A DNA stretch of 64,000 bases, taken from Onchocerca lupi. Lineage: Eukaryota > Nematoda > Chromadorea > Rhabditida > Onchocercidae. The stretch covers positions 1-64,000 of the forward strand of contig JAOVVO010000431.1 in assembly GCA_028564675.1 (NCBI GenBank). Direction: 5' to 3'. The translations under genes and the position numbers were made by a program. Under the pieces are notes generated by a model. The model was given only the letters and a program-made list of their open reading frames with translations, was not told the DNA's origin and did no database searches. Below are positions 1 through 13,000 of this stretch, piece after piece. Position 1 is the first letter of the stretch. The number at the start of each line of letters is the position of its first letter.

Positions 1-599
1 AAAAAAAAAAATTCAAATTGGGATAATTAAAACCTATAAAGTCTCATCATTTGGAGTTTAACATACGAAATATTATTACTAAATTTAGAAAAAAGAATCT
101 TTTTTACATAAAAAAATTAATTCAAATTAAAATTATAGATGTAAAAAGAGCAAGAAAGGATAGCTAGAAACTTAAAAACTGGATAATAAGAAAAGAAAAA
201 GAATCAGAAAACGGAAGAAAATCAGGAATATGTAAGAAATTTTGGTGAAATAAAAATTTTGACTTCTGGTAAAACTAAACGTATAATTCGTCTCCTGTCA
301 ATTTAATTGTAATATTGCTATCATTAAAAAATATTTCATTTGTTATGTCAATTATTGTAAACTTTTTATTGAATACTTTCAAATATATCAATTTATTCAT
401 TCACACAATTCTTTTTCCAAATTTTTTACTTTTGATTTTTGATTTCTTTTATTTTTTTTTAGCATATGATTCATTTGTTTGCATGCATTTTTCAATGAAT
501 AATTCGTTTTTTATTCTTTGATCTGATACAAAATTATTTATACATAGCATTTTACAGAAAAGTAAAGCTTAAATTCATAGTTAACAATAAATATTATGT
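1..599. other. Intergenic / 3' flank of the transporter gene
   Basis: AT-rich sequence with no supportable exon. It contains the likely 3' UTR of the minus-strand transporter gene: an AATAAA on the minus strand (plus-strand tttatt at 510-515) lies about 85 bases past the stop codon. Nothing else stands out. Confidence 0.6.
510..515 (-). terminator. Candidate poly(A) signal of the transporter gene
   Basis: The plus strand reads tttatt, so the minus strand has AATAAA. It sits about 85 bases downstream of the TAA at 600-602, a normal distance for a nematode 3' UTR. In such AT-rich DNA the hexamer is common by chance, so this is only plausible. Confidence 0.4.
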
Positions 600-3500
600 T
601 TAATTACAAACTGATAATTGTTCTGGCGATAAATTAGCAGATATATTTCGCGGAATATTTTCAAGAAAAAATAAATAGCAGGGCATCCTAAATTCGGTTG
701 ATGCCATCTCGACCACAGCAATATACGTTGTAGCCGTACCGAAGATTACCGATATAACTATAATTAATTAAAGTAATAATTATCAAGGCGTAATGCATTG
801 TCAAGATTATTTCAAAATTTTATTTATAAATGTTAAATTAGTTTTGACAATGCTGATGATGATTATTTGTTTAAAAAGTTAATGTATTCTAAAAAAAGCA
901 ATTCGTTAAATCTTCACAATTCCTTAATTTAAGCTATGATCTTCATAATTTATCATTAAGTATTCATTGCAAATGAAAAAATCTAGCATCAGAAAATTAA
1001 ATTTTGAATCATTTGAATAATAAACTATTTAAAAATATTTCGATTTATATCATTAAAAAAATGCGAAATTTTGTGAAGTAAAATAAAAAAAATATATATT
1101 AAGCGATATATGGAATATTGGAAAACGAGGGTATCAAAAATAAAATAATAAATATATAAAGCAAAAGATGTTTTAAATAAGATGAAATTAAACGATGAAT
1201 AATGAAAAAATAAAAAATTCAATATAAATATGTTAAAAAAACAAAAAACAAATTAAATAAGAATTAAATAATGTATGCAAAAAAGATTTCAACTTATTTG
1301 GTATTATCATTTAAAAAATATTTTCTAATTTATTTCAAATTCCATGGGGTAGTTTTTTATTTCGAGAAATAAAAGCATTAAAGAAATAATGAATTTTGTC
1401 ATTAATATAATTTTTTGTGTTTTCTGATAGAGTGGGTAATGTAATTCATCGTCAATTTGTGATTATGAAAAAAAAGAGTATTTGAATTTAACTTAATTTT
1501 AAATTCGATTCATTCGCCTTTTGCAGTTGCAGAAAATCAATCTTAAATAAAAAAAAATCTGATGAATATATGCATGAGATGTGCTTACCGATAACAACAA
1601 AATCAATCAATAGCTTGCTTTTTGAATTTCGTTGCAGCACTCTGAAAAACTGAAGTTTCAAATTTTATTTGCATAATTATGATGAAAAGGTAAATTCTCA
1701 CCTGATTTTTAAATTTTAGAAAAAATATGCTTAATATATTTTTGAAAATTTTAAACAAATGAAATAAAACAAACAAACGAATATGTCCAAAGCAGTATTA
1801 AAATTATTTCCATTTACTTAAAATGATCAAAACATAATTATTAGGATGATATTTAAATATGCTCAATTTTTCTTCTGAAAATTTCATGGCGAAATAAGAC
1901 AAACAGGCGAATTATTCTATAATAGCTTTTAAATTTTTTCCATTTATGCAAAATTATCAGAATATCTTCATCGAAATTCATTGCAATAAAAATTTTCTGT
2001 AACTCATTTCCATTTTCCTTTTTATATTTCATTTTAAAATCCTTAAGAAAAAGGAAAAATCAATAATTCATACTGTATGAATGTTGGTCGTTTATAAGTA
2101 TTGGTGATCGGATCATGTACCGATGCATTTAGGTAATTATTATAAAGAAGTGGCAATATTGCTGATGTTAAAGCTACTGTACTACCACCAATTACATTTA
2201 GGATTGGGCCAAATTTGGGTACTGTTTCGGCAACAAATAAAACTGTTAAAATGACAATTGTACGAATGAAAACACGATGCCAACCAAAATCTGTAAATAT
2301 TTCATATCGATAAAGTTAGATAATAATTCGTAAATAAAGAATTATAAGTGAACCGATTAAAAATACTATTTATTATAATTATAACTTAATAATTACAATG
2401 ACCGACGACTATTGTCGTTGAACGATTTGTCATGGAAAAAAAAAAGAAGGAAAACAAGAATAGTTCTTATTTAATCTTTTTAAATATATAAAAAGTATGA
2501 TTCGGTTAAATGATGAAATAATGATGATGATGACAACAGTCCGGATATATATATAATATGTAAATATTTCATATCGATAAAGTCAGATAATAATTTGTAA
2601 ATAAATTATTATAAGACAATTTCCTAGTCAAAACTAAACAATCGATAATTATGATAACTAAATAATTAAAATAAAACCATGATAATTGTGATAATTACTC
2701 TACTGGAAATCAAATGATGGCAACTATGCTTAAACATCTAACCATAATTAGCTTATTTATTAGTGAAATTTAATTCACTTTTCTTCGAATAACAACAGTT
2801 AAGAAGAGAAATATCATAATTATTTAGTTAAATAATTATCATAATCATCACTTTATCAGCAAAACTTAGAGAAAAAAAAAACATACGATGAGGAGCTTTG
2901 ACCAAATTTTCCACTTCCTGATTCAATGGATTTATCACTACGGTTAATGTCAAAATGCAATGTATTGCTATGAACAAATTAGCAAATTGTCGAATCCAGC
3001 CAGTCGAAAAAATAAGTAAATATTTGAAATCAAAAATGAAAAATAAATCGTTTAACTTCATTCTCTCAAAATTTTTTCATATTTCAAATATGTTAAAAAA
3101 CCAAATTTTAAGTTTAATTTGTTACTTATTAAATGTAATCCTTAATTAATTTACAATAAAAGAATAAGAATCGTTCATGCATACTTTGATAATTTTTTTT
3201 TGATTGTATTAGAATTATCAAATTTAATTATGTAAAAGAAATTTGAAAAAAAAGTTCAATATTGCAACTGTCCAAATTGATTTCACATGAAAATATTGTG
3301 CAACTTATTTTACTGTTTAAATTTTCAATAAGTTTAGGTTTTTTAAAAATTTATTAATCAAATCGAATAGTTTGGCAAGAAAAAATCCAAGGATGAAAAG
3401 CAGTATGTCATATACTGAATACGAAATTATTGTAGATATGAATCTTTTTTTTTTTTTTTTTTAAATGAATTCATATCTGATATTAACATATTTTTTTGAA

Positions 3501-6468
3501 ATGAATTCATATTTGTCAAATACGAAATGAGTTCTGCAGCAATAATGTAAGAAAAGGATAGAATAATCGGGAAACAAAGGTAAATTTCAAAATTTGGATT
3601 ATCAATTTGAATTGGATAATACCTGTATGGAATTGATAACAGAATCATGAAGTGAATAACCGTATGCTGCGTAGCCAAGTAATGATACTGGTAAATATAT
3701 TAATGCCACTGCTATAATTAAGACTCATTTATAAAATTTATTATGAATGAAATATGAAATGAATCGATTTTCAGTAATTAAAAATTATTAGCATTTATTC
3801 AATTCAAATCTAATTGGTTTTATCTTTCGATTAATTTTTTCATTGCTCATAAATTATCAAATTATGAATCAAAATTCAGTATCAATTCTTGCTATAATAA
3901 TTCTTTTTTAAATATTTGAAAACAAAAAAAATATTAGTTTAATAAATAAATAGTGCTATCTCATTCATTGAGAAGTCTTTTTTGTTTTATTTCACCAGCA
4001 TATGCTATCGACAATCATCCGAAAAGTTCAAAGCTTTTTTTTCTACGATTTTAATTTGATTACTATCATACTTATTAATGATAACATTAATATTTCTTAA
4101 GGAAAAAGTTTAGTTTATCTAACGAAATTCAAATTATTTATAAAAAATTTGTCTGAAATATTTATAATAAATAAAGGAAGTAGCGGAAAATTTATTTTAT
4201 ATAAAGTATAAAAAAGCAAAAAAAATTTGTTCAAAAAATATTTCAATTTATTAACAAAGAAAAAAAATAATCAAGTTTGGTTTATTTTTTCGTTTTTGCT
4301 TTGAAAAAAATTATTTCGATTACTATGAAGGATTTTAATTAAATTGGGGGAAAAAAGTTTTCAAAACAAAACCGGTAAACGCAAGAATTGCAGAACGTTT
4401 AAATTGCTTGGGATATTTCATGTCATGTTGCACACTGGGAAATACGACATGTCCACCAAGACCAAACATATATGTTCCTAATGATGCGATGATAGCATCA
4501 TAATGAATTGGTCTACTGTCAAATGCAGTACTGCTACATTTACCGTAATCCAACCATGAACCAATGAGAATAAGTATCACCGAAAATAATGTTGTCAGCA
4601 TAGCTAATACAACAGCCCACCTATTAAATACATAATATCAATTAGTTAAATAGTTGGAAATTTTTAAAACTGTAATGTTGCAAATTTTGGCTAACAAATA
4701 TAACTTATTCATAGCTGAAATAAAAATTTTGCAATTTTTTTTTCTTTATAAACAATTAATTTATCTTCTTTAACAGAAACAAAATTATCACTCGTATATT
4801 AAAAGAACGATCATATATTTTCAATAAGCAATCGCGATCGATCAATCGTTTACATTCTTTCAATACTATTTACCATATTTTTATTGTTAATTGTTATTCG
4901 TTAAGTATTTTATGTAAATATCAACTTTTTGTGATTAATTTAAGATAGACTTTGAAAATAAGGAAAATGTCTTAAAATTAATTTTTTAATTTTTTTCTGT
5001 AGAAAGAATAAATTAAGTATAATTTGATAAATTACCAAAAATCTTGAGGTGATCGTAATAATGTGACGGGATAAATAGCTAATGTAACAAACAATAACAC
5101 ATAGCAAAATCCAATATCATAATTGGTAATTGAAATGATAAAATCATTAATAATATACGATGCTAATAAGCAAAAAACAACAGCAACACCGAAAAGAACA
5201 GTATTGAGAATGCATGAACAAATCGATCTGAAAATTTGGAAAATTTCAAACAAAATATTTAATGAAATCCTTTTGTTAATAAAAGAATATCAGCATATTT
5301 TTAAAGTTTTCTTAAAAATTCAAACAAATGTGCAATAGATATAAATATATTGAAATATTTTACTCTGATTAAATTAAGAAAAAAATAATATGAAAATAGA
5401 ATAAAATGTAAAAAAAAAAATAAAATAAAATTTTTCTTCAATATTTTATTTTATTTCTCCTTTTTCCAGAAAAATTTGCTAAAATACTTTTTATAAATAA
5501 TGGAAAAGGAAAAAGAAAAAAACGAGAAATGAAATGAAATCAAAAAATAGGAAAAAATAATGCCTTGCTTTTGTTCCCATTGCACGGTATGCCATTTCTG
5601 GATATGGCTTCCGGCAATGTTTAGCATAAATGGACCAACGATTACACATGATAATCCAATTACTGGAAAGTATGCATGCCGTATAGCAAAATGCAATTGT
5701 TAATAATATTATAATAATTATTCCAGCAAGACTACCTAAAATAATCACAATATTAATTATTTCATATACTTTAATAATTATAATTAATTTAATAAGTCAA
5801 AAAATTATTCAATCGTTAATAATTATCAAATTTATTTGTCAATTTAACATTCATTAAAATCGAAAGAAAAAAAAAGTGATTAGTTTGTTAAATGTAATTC
5901 CTATATTGATGATCGGTTAATATTTTTGTTTAAAAACAATATGTTTAATATATAAAGCAAATTGATAATGTTTTTAATAAGTTATTTAATTTATAAGATG
6001 CTATAAGTTTCTAAGTAAATCATTTAATTTGCAAGATATTTTACGTTTGATCAGAATATATCTCTAATGTCAGCAAGAATAAATTGCGTTACCAAATTTT
6101 CGATTTTTTTTCCTCATTTTCAACTTGAAAATTTCATTTGGAATATAATGCAACAAGTTTTTGATTGATTAATTAATTAGTTTACTTCAAAATATTGTAT
6201 CAGAAAAGTTTGCCTCTTCTGATCTTTAACCCTAATCTCTATCATATCATCTGATGTTCGATTCTTGAAGATCTGATTTGATTATATTTTGAAAAAATGT
6301 GCCATCAAATCGTTTACCGGATCGAACCATTGCAACCGGAAGTGCAACAATACCGGCACCAGCCATATCAGCAACCAAAAATAATGCAGCCGTAAACCAA
6401 TGAAGACCGTTTGGTTTTCCATAATTTATCGTTGCATCATTAATATCTAATGAAGCAATTGTAGTCAT
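600..6468 (-). CDS. Transmembrane amino acid transporter (aa_trans/AAAP family), 9 exons, 465 aa
   Basis: A membrane permease of the AAAP family (Pfam Aa_trans; SLC32/36/38 group), related to a nematode-expanded set. Exons on the minus strand: 6468-6318, 5735-5564, 5227-5036, 4620-4373, 3711-3623, 3004-2887, 2290-2074, 1641-1589, 757-600. Together they give 1398 nt with every phase matching. Visible features: an unusually short N-terminus before TM1 (about residues 21-45, with ADMAGAGIVALP), a second helix after SLAG (about 52-73), the motif NRW...HCRKPYPEM (82-98) typical of the nematode members, and the later VINPLNQEVE and FGWHR/GPIL blocks, ending after a last helix at IFGTATTYIAV. About 11 helices are expected. 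The start ATG follows GATTCAG, a possible spliced-leader acceptor. Two introns are odd: intron 2 uses a GC donor (5563-5562), and exon 6 begins after TTTTTTCG rather than TTTTTTCAG. Substrate cannot be told from sequence. Confidence 0.9.
2292..2617. repeat. Two near-identical copies of a ~58-bp sequence inside a transporter intron
   Basis: Copies at 2292-2349 and 2559-2617 share tgtaaatatttcatatcg, ataaag, agataataatt and gtaaataaa with only a few changes. They are direct repeats about 267 bases apart. The first copy includes the 3' splice acceptor of exon 7 of the transporter, so the duplication has made a second acceptor-like context deeper in the intron. Confidence 0.7.
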
Positions 6469-7003
6469 GGCTGAATCGAACGGTGAGTTTTAGCTGGAGT
6501 TTACCGGAATATTTGCAAAATGTGAGAGATTTTATACTGATTTCGATGAATTCAGCAATTTTAAGTCCTTTAAAATATTTAGAATTTAATGATTTCCTCA
6601 AAATTTACATATCTATGCAATATTATATCGATCAAAAATCACGATGGCACTATAATAGATAGTATGCCAATAATGATAAGCGGAAAAACAGAAATAATTA
6701 ATTTGCTTTCAGTATTACTCAATTAATTAGAAATAAGTTTGTCAAGAAAAAAAATGAAATTTATTTTATTATTTCAAAGAAAATGCAAATTTTTTTTTGC
6801 AAGAATTCTGCAGTGATTTCAATTAAATGAAGCAAAAAATATAAATTAAGTAATTTTTTTTTGAAGAAATAAATTTCATTTTGTTTCATTAAATCAATTC
6901 TTATAAATTCCTTCCTATTCTTATCATTTCATTACTTCATTGATAGGAGTAAGTAGTTTAAATATTTATTATGGAATCTTATCTAAAAAATTAATAATTA
7001 TTT

Positions 7004-7005
<2 letters not shown>

Positions 7006-7042
<37 letters not shown>
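7006..7042. repeat. (AT)n microsatellite
   Basis: An uninterrupted AT dinucleotide run of about 37 bases in the upstream region of the transporter gene. It is likely to be length-variable. Confidence 0.95.
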
Positions 7043-7045
<3 letters not shown>

Positions 7046-8284
7046 CAACAACAAATGATAATATTACAAATGGATGAATTATATATAACAGGATATGTTA
7101 CTGGAAGAAAATAGGTGGAAGATAAGTACATTTAAACAACTAAATCGAACAATTAAATTATTTAAATTTGTACTAACAAAACCGGATTTATTCCCCTTAT
7201 CAATTCTTTCTATAGAAATGATAAGGGAAATAATAATAGTAATGATAGATGGTAGGAATAATTGATAGAAATTATAGATTGGTTGGAAATAGAAAAGCAC
7301 ATATTTATAAATAAATATTTAGTTACCTATTTATATTTATCACTGCCAAAATAATAATGCTGAAACATTGAAGCAAACAAATAATTTTCCATTATATTTC
7401 ATTTGCAATCAATGGTAACAAGTCTGATGAATGTATACGCACTTACACTTTTCTTTTTTTTTTTTTTATATTTGCATTTTGATTTAACACTTGATCTTTG
7501 ATAAATTTAATGAAACTCAAAAAATTAAAGATTGATGGTAGTCAATCAATTTCAAGACATCTCTTATTAAAAAAAAAGTTTGTCAGAAGTTACAAGTTTC
7601 AAAGATCAATTGTTTCCAATCAATGTATTGAGTTTATGATGATAGTGTAATAATTATCAAAGTTTTATTACGATATTAACGCATACTGATTTTATTACAT
7701 TAATCATCAATACGCAATCAGTTATGATTCATGCAATTAATAAGACTTAATTTCTATTACACTATTATCATTTATAATTTATTACAATTATCATTGGTAA
7801 TACTTAACTTATTACAAATATAAATGTTACTACAACCGTGTATAACTACTAATCAATTTTTTTTGATCATTTAATAAAACATGCTTGTCAATATTAATCA
7901 TATCAAATAAGCATTATCACGTTTAGTAGAAGATACAATTTTGATTTTACTGATTTTTGATAAGTGAAATTTAATAAATCCTTTCAATTTCTTTTAGGTT
8001 ATCGATAACCTTCTATAATAGGTTATCGATAACTATTATATTTCTATTACTACTAATCTATATAAATAATTCAGTAAAAAGCACACAAAAATTAACCTTT
8101 TCTGCTTGAAAGTTTTCATTTTTCCTTATCATCATAAATAAATTAAATCAATGATTGAATCAGTTAAAGCAGGAAAATTTTGCTATATTTTTGTTTTAAA
8201 TATGCAAAAAAAAAAATCATTCTTTCTACAGACATGTTACCTACAGCAAATAGATATGAAAATAACCCAAACGATTTGAAATGA

Positions 8285-8580
8285 TAATAAAATGTTAAAT
8301 TTCGAAAAATATCCTGCAGAATGCTAATAATTCAGAAATTATAAAATGTTAAATTTAAAAAAAAAAATCTTGCAGAAGACAAACAGTTTGGTGATAACAG
8401 AATGTTAAATTTCAAAAAACACCTTCAACAAAACTAACAATCTGACAATAATGGAATGTTAAATTTAAAAAAATATTTTGAATAATACGAACAATTTCGT
8501 AATAATAAAATGTTAAATTTCAAAAACATCTTGCATGATACGAACAATTTTGTTGATAATAAAATCTTAAATTTGAAAAA
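8285..8580. repeat. Degenerate tandem minisatellite, about six copies of ~54-57 bp
   Basis: Units share a core aatgttaaattt followed by an A-run, then a variable stretch ending in tgca...aacaattt and a gataata spacer. Cores begin near 8292, 8345, 8401, 8455, 8509 and 8563, giving a period of 53-57 bases. The last copy reads aatcttaaattt. Copies are visibly diverged, so the array is not recent. Confidence 0.8.
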
Positions 8581-9120
8581 TATAAGTAATTTATTCCGGA
8601 TTATTATCAAAATTTAATACCAAAATTAATACCAAAATTGATACATAAAATCAGTGAATTATTCCATTTTCCGATTTATAAAAAGTCCATCGCAAATTTA
8701 ATTTACTGCTCTCATATGGCAAGCAATTCAACTAATAATATGTTTGGTCCATTGCAAAATTTGTTACCAGAATTTATTACTTCTTCACATATTTCGTATT
8801 TAATTTATTTTGATAACTAATTAAATCTCAGTGAATTATAGTTTATGAGTAATTATTCTACAGATGTTTGTTTTAACTTAATACTCTTTTAAAAGTTACT
8901 ATTATATTCATTACATGAAAATCTTAGTTCTACTTTAATTTTGGTCTTAGTTTTACCTTCGCTTTGTGGCAAAAGTCGAAAGATGTATTTAGTTGTATAT
9001 AGATAGGAATGTCTAAAAGTCAAATAACGGGAAGATGTTGAAAAAGGTAGAGAAAGCAATCATAATAAGCAAAAGATATCACGGCCAAATAGTGCCATAA
9101 GAATTATTGTAAACAAAGAG

Positions 9121-9375
9121 TGTCAAAGGTCAGATGGCGCGACACAGTTTGAAATGGACCAACAAGAATAAAAAATGTTTTATCTAAAATGCTCCGATTA
9201 ACAAAGCGGCATCGATCAATCATGAGATCAAGTTGAAGATGCGGAGAGGGAGCCCCAAAAGGATTTAAAAGGTTCGGATTTTCGTAGGAGTTTAGTTACA
9301 AGTTTCTGCACCGAGGCATTTATAGCAACAATTCGACAGCCCAGATTGACGCGAGCAACAGTTCAGTTAGATTTC
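9121..9375 (+). mobile_element. LTR-like fragment, copy A
   Basis: A GC-richer block that matches the one at about 16805-17290 in order and orientation. Shared pieces are gcgaca/gcgacg then tttgaaatg, atcgatcaa/gtcgaccaa then catgag, a TATA-like tttaaaaggttcggat, then aacaattcgacagc and gagcaaca-ttcag. It starts tgtc, as many LTRs do. I read it as a solo LTR or degraded retrotransposon end (inference); no intact reverse transcriptase or gag is visible nearby. Confidence 0.5.
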
Positions 9376-9951
9376 CTTCCAAGTTTTTTTTTTCTTTCAA
9401 GCCTAATTTTTTTTTATACCTCTTTTTTTTTTTCAATTCATTTGATTTTTAGCCGAATTCTACAAATTATGTTTCTGCCTTCTATCACTTATATCTCGAG
9501 AGATCAATTTTAAGTGATACATGGATTAAAGCAAAAAGATTTTTGAATAAAAGTTGTGATGTAACAACTTCTCATGGGAACAAATTTTTGGTATGAAATT
9601 TGACAAAATTTGCCATGAGTCTTAAAACTTCGAAAAATTTCCCATTTTTCATAATAATGTCGGTATGAGCACGAAAAATTTTGGAACTGGAAGCAAAAGT
9701 ATTTTTCAAAAGAAGTGCAGATTAAAAGGAGCAAACGACTAATAATAAAAACTCCAGATAATGGAAGCACAAAGAATCCAATGTGCCTTCCCCAGTATTT
9801 AATCAGTATATTTGGTTTTTGTAAGAACATAAATGTATAAATTTAATTAACTTTAAATAATTCAGATCAAGACTTTATTTAAAGATAAATCATTAGAATC
9901 AATATTTTGATCATCATTTGTATTGTTGATAACTTCTCACTGATAAACATT

Positions 9952-9957
9952 TTTATT
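9952..9957 (-). terminator. Candidate poly(A) signal of EXOSC10
   Basis: Minus-strand AATAAA (plus tttatt), about 65 bases beyond the EXOSC10 stop codon. Position fits a short nematode 3' UTR, but the hexamer is common in this AT-rich DNA. Confidence 0.4.
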
Positions 9958-10021
9958 TATGGTCAAATAAAAGGGATTATAACAACTAATAATTATAGTG
10001 AAAAGAAAATCGATTTATCTA

Positions 10022-13000
10022 TCACCGTTTTGGTCCCCTCTGCATCATTCGGCCACGACGGGATTTACATTTTCCATGTTTCCAATGTTTGAACGGGTCA
10101 TATGTATCAGACACTGGTGTAGTATTTTCTGTAAATATATAATCCATAAACTGAAAACATATCACCGAATGAAAAACATCAATAAAATCAGATAACAAAT
10201 ATTTAAAATTTCAAACTTATATTCTTACAATTCAGTGAAGATATTTTCATTTAAAAATAATTAAATGATTTGAATCATGAAAATCTGACCTTGAGATTTT
10301 AAACTTTAATGGGACGAAGATTTTTTTACAAATATTATATAAATGAATGATATTGTAAAATGAAATTTACTATTGAAAATATCGGGATCAAAGGTACTGT
10401 AATCAACTCGTTGATCATAATTTTCTACTGCGTCGGTCCAATTACTTTTTCGACCTCGCTTCCTTACGACTTCTGCACTATTTTTTTGTATTTTACTTGA
10501 CTCTTGTGTGGTCGGGATACTAATTTCACGCGCTCCCTGCAATGTCTCCTCGAATATTCTCTTTTAAATATTCAAAAACTTAAAAATAATTTCAAATCTA
10601 TGCGGAAAAAAATGGAATGACAACGAACAAAAATAGAAGTGAAAAATCTTACTCGTTTTTTCCTTTTCTTTAATTCTTTCCTTGTTAAAGTCATTTCCTC
10701 ATAAATATTCATCTCTCTTTCAGCATTTTTTCTCTGTTCACTTTCCGACTGCAATTCACTAGCTGCTACCTACAATGCAACCACAGCGATGAATATATAT
10801 TTCAAAAAACAAGAAAAAATAAATGAAGAATTTTTTTAAATGAATAAAATAGGTTGACAGTTTAACTATTTCGTGTATTCTCCAGTTCGTTTCCACTGAA
10901 TATTTTTTGCCTTAAATAAACAGTACAGAACCATAAAAGAAGGACAGAAATAATAGTAATAATAAAAGAACAAATATGCATTAAAGAATGTATTGAAAAA
11001 AAAACTCACCTGCAAAATTGACAAATATGAAGAATTAAAGGAAGAGGATGAGATAAAAAAAACATCATCTATGTGAAAAGAATTTTCAATAAAGGAATAT
11101 GCAAAAAATGACTTTCTGTTCAGTATATCCAGGTTTGTTTGTCGCAGAATCGAGATGTGACCATAATTTTTTCTCTTCGGAAATACTTTGTCCACTTTTT
11201 GTTGCATCTTCTTCCTTTCCTTTGCTCTGCAATAAAATCACTCTCTAACATGCTCATGATGAGCTTGTTGACATTCCATTTAAAAAGAGTTTTATGTAAA
11301 TTAATTTCTGTCAATAAAATTATATTTATAAAAATTTCCTTTCACCGAAAATCTTAATAGCTATGCTCAAAAATTTAGTACTTCGATTAAACACCTATTT
11401 TGATGATTTCGAGAACATTAATGCAATAATACCTCGATATTTGCTTTCGAATTTTGTTCAATTACAGCAATCCGATAGCATTCATAGGGCGTTGCCCAAT
11501 CTTCCAATTTTTCCATGACTTTCGTTAAATGTTTACTTTCCTTTTGATTGTCTTCACCAATTGTATAAAGCTCTGTGGAAAGCAAACCATCACCGCTATC
11601 TGTTACTGCACCATCTTCACATATCGTTTTGTCAACCTTTTGTGTGACAATATCACGAATTTCTTCATTATATTTGGTTGATGAAAAATCCAAATGACAG
11701 CTAAAAAAGGTATAATGATGAGAAAGTTAATTTTTTTTTTTTTTTTTTTTGAAAACAATGGAGAATCCAATAGTAAAAAATATTACTGCTGAGAAAAGTG
11801 TGAAAAGGTTAAGAAGAAAAAAAGGGATAAAAACTTTGTAACGAAAGTCATACTTAAAATCAGAATATAAATTAATTTAAATAGTCTATAAAACATCTTA
11901 CAAATTATGATGACGTCCTGTGTATCAATTACGGAAGAAATCGACAATTTAAAGAATTAAATTTTCCTAATTGAAATTTTAATATCTAGATAGAAATATT
12001 TATCATTCTCATGCCAACCTTAGCATAGCTTTAATTGCATTCATTTTATTCAGCTGAGATGTGACACCTTCTAAAGTTAATGAACCAATATTTGGTACAT
12101 AAGTTGAATGCTTTAAAAGTGGTTGATCGCGTGATGTATTAATGATTTGATGTAAAACATGTAAATCCTGTTTGACATGCAGAGGGACAGGACAACAACA
12201 TGCCAGAATGCCTTGCATCTCTCGAGGAAGTACCTGAAATTATGAAAATCGATGGCAAATCGCTATTCAAAAATCCAAGTTATGGATGAAACAAAAATAT
12301 TTTTATTAAGATCCATCAAAGGAACTTATATGTATTGATTTAGTAAAAAAAAAAGACATGATATCACGAATTGGCAGTTTTTCTGAATAGAAACAAATCA
12401 AACAAAAAACCTCAGCAATTTGTAGCATCATGTGACATGGCAGGACATACTGCGGACTTTCATCATCCGCTCTTGCACGTTCATCACGCCACTTCCACAA
12501 AGCTGCCAAAGCAAACTGTTGACGAGAATTCAAAGGTTTCCTTCCTACCAACAATTTCTCATAACCGTCACTTTCAAATGTTGGCTTTTTGTATACCTTT
12601 GAATAGAAAAAACAAAACTAAAGTCTAGAACTAAATAAAACGATAAAACGTTAACTATACAATAGAATAAAATATAATTGTACATGTATCCAAAACATAA
12701 AGACAGTAATGCCATAACTTATCTAATACAGCAGTCAGTTATGATCCTATACGACACAGAGAAATGTTACCATTAAAATGAATATTTTACTTGATACTAA
12801 TCATTACCATTGGTTAACCTTCAAAGAAGAAAAGAGAAGAGGAAATGAAAAAACTGACGGTAAGGCACGTTTGAGCAGATTCATTGTAAACCAATTCAAG
12901 AAGATTATTATCAGCATTTCCCTGATCGAGAAGTTTTTTGCGAAGTTGATCATAACAATGTAACAAATAATGAGTGTCATTTCTAGCATATGTTTTATGA

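Larger units (their letters stand above)
6469..10021. other. Intergenic region between the transporter and EXOSC10
   Basis: About 3.5 kb with no gene I can support. It includes the promoter side of the transporter, an AT microsatellite (7006-7042), a minisatellite (about 8285-8580), an LTR-like copy (about 9121-9375) and the 3' flank of EXOSC10. Long open frames on either strand near 9510-9830 have no recognisable protein signature. Confidence 0.6.

Noticed and set aside
9510..9830. Minus-strand open frame of 106 codons beside the LTR-like copy A
   Set aside because: No retroelement or cellular motif could be seen and no splice sites bound it. Neither strand reads convincingly as gag or pol.
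10985..11081. Possible extra EXOSC10 exon ending at a perfect CAG|GTGAGT donor
   Set aside because: Its acceptor (CACATAG) gives a phase that does not join the preceding exon, and the content is hydrophobic S/F-rich, unlike the basic Rrp6 tail. Skipping it keeps the frame.
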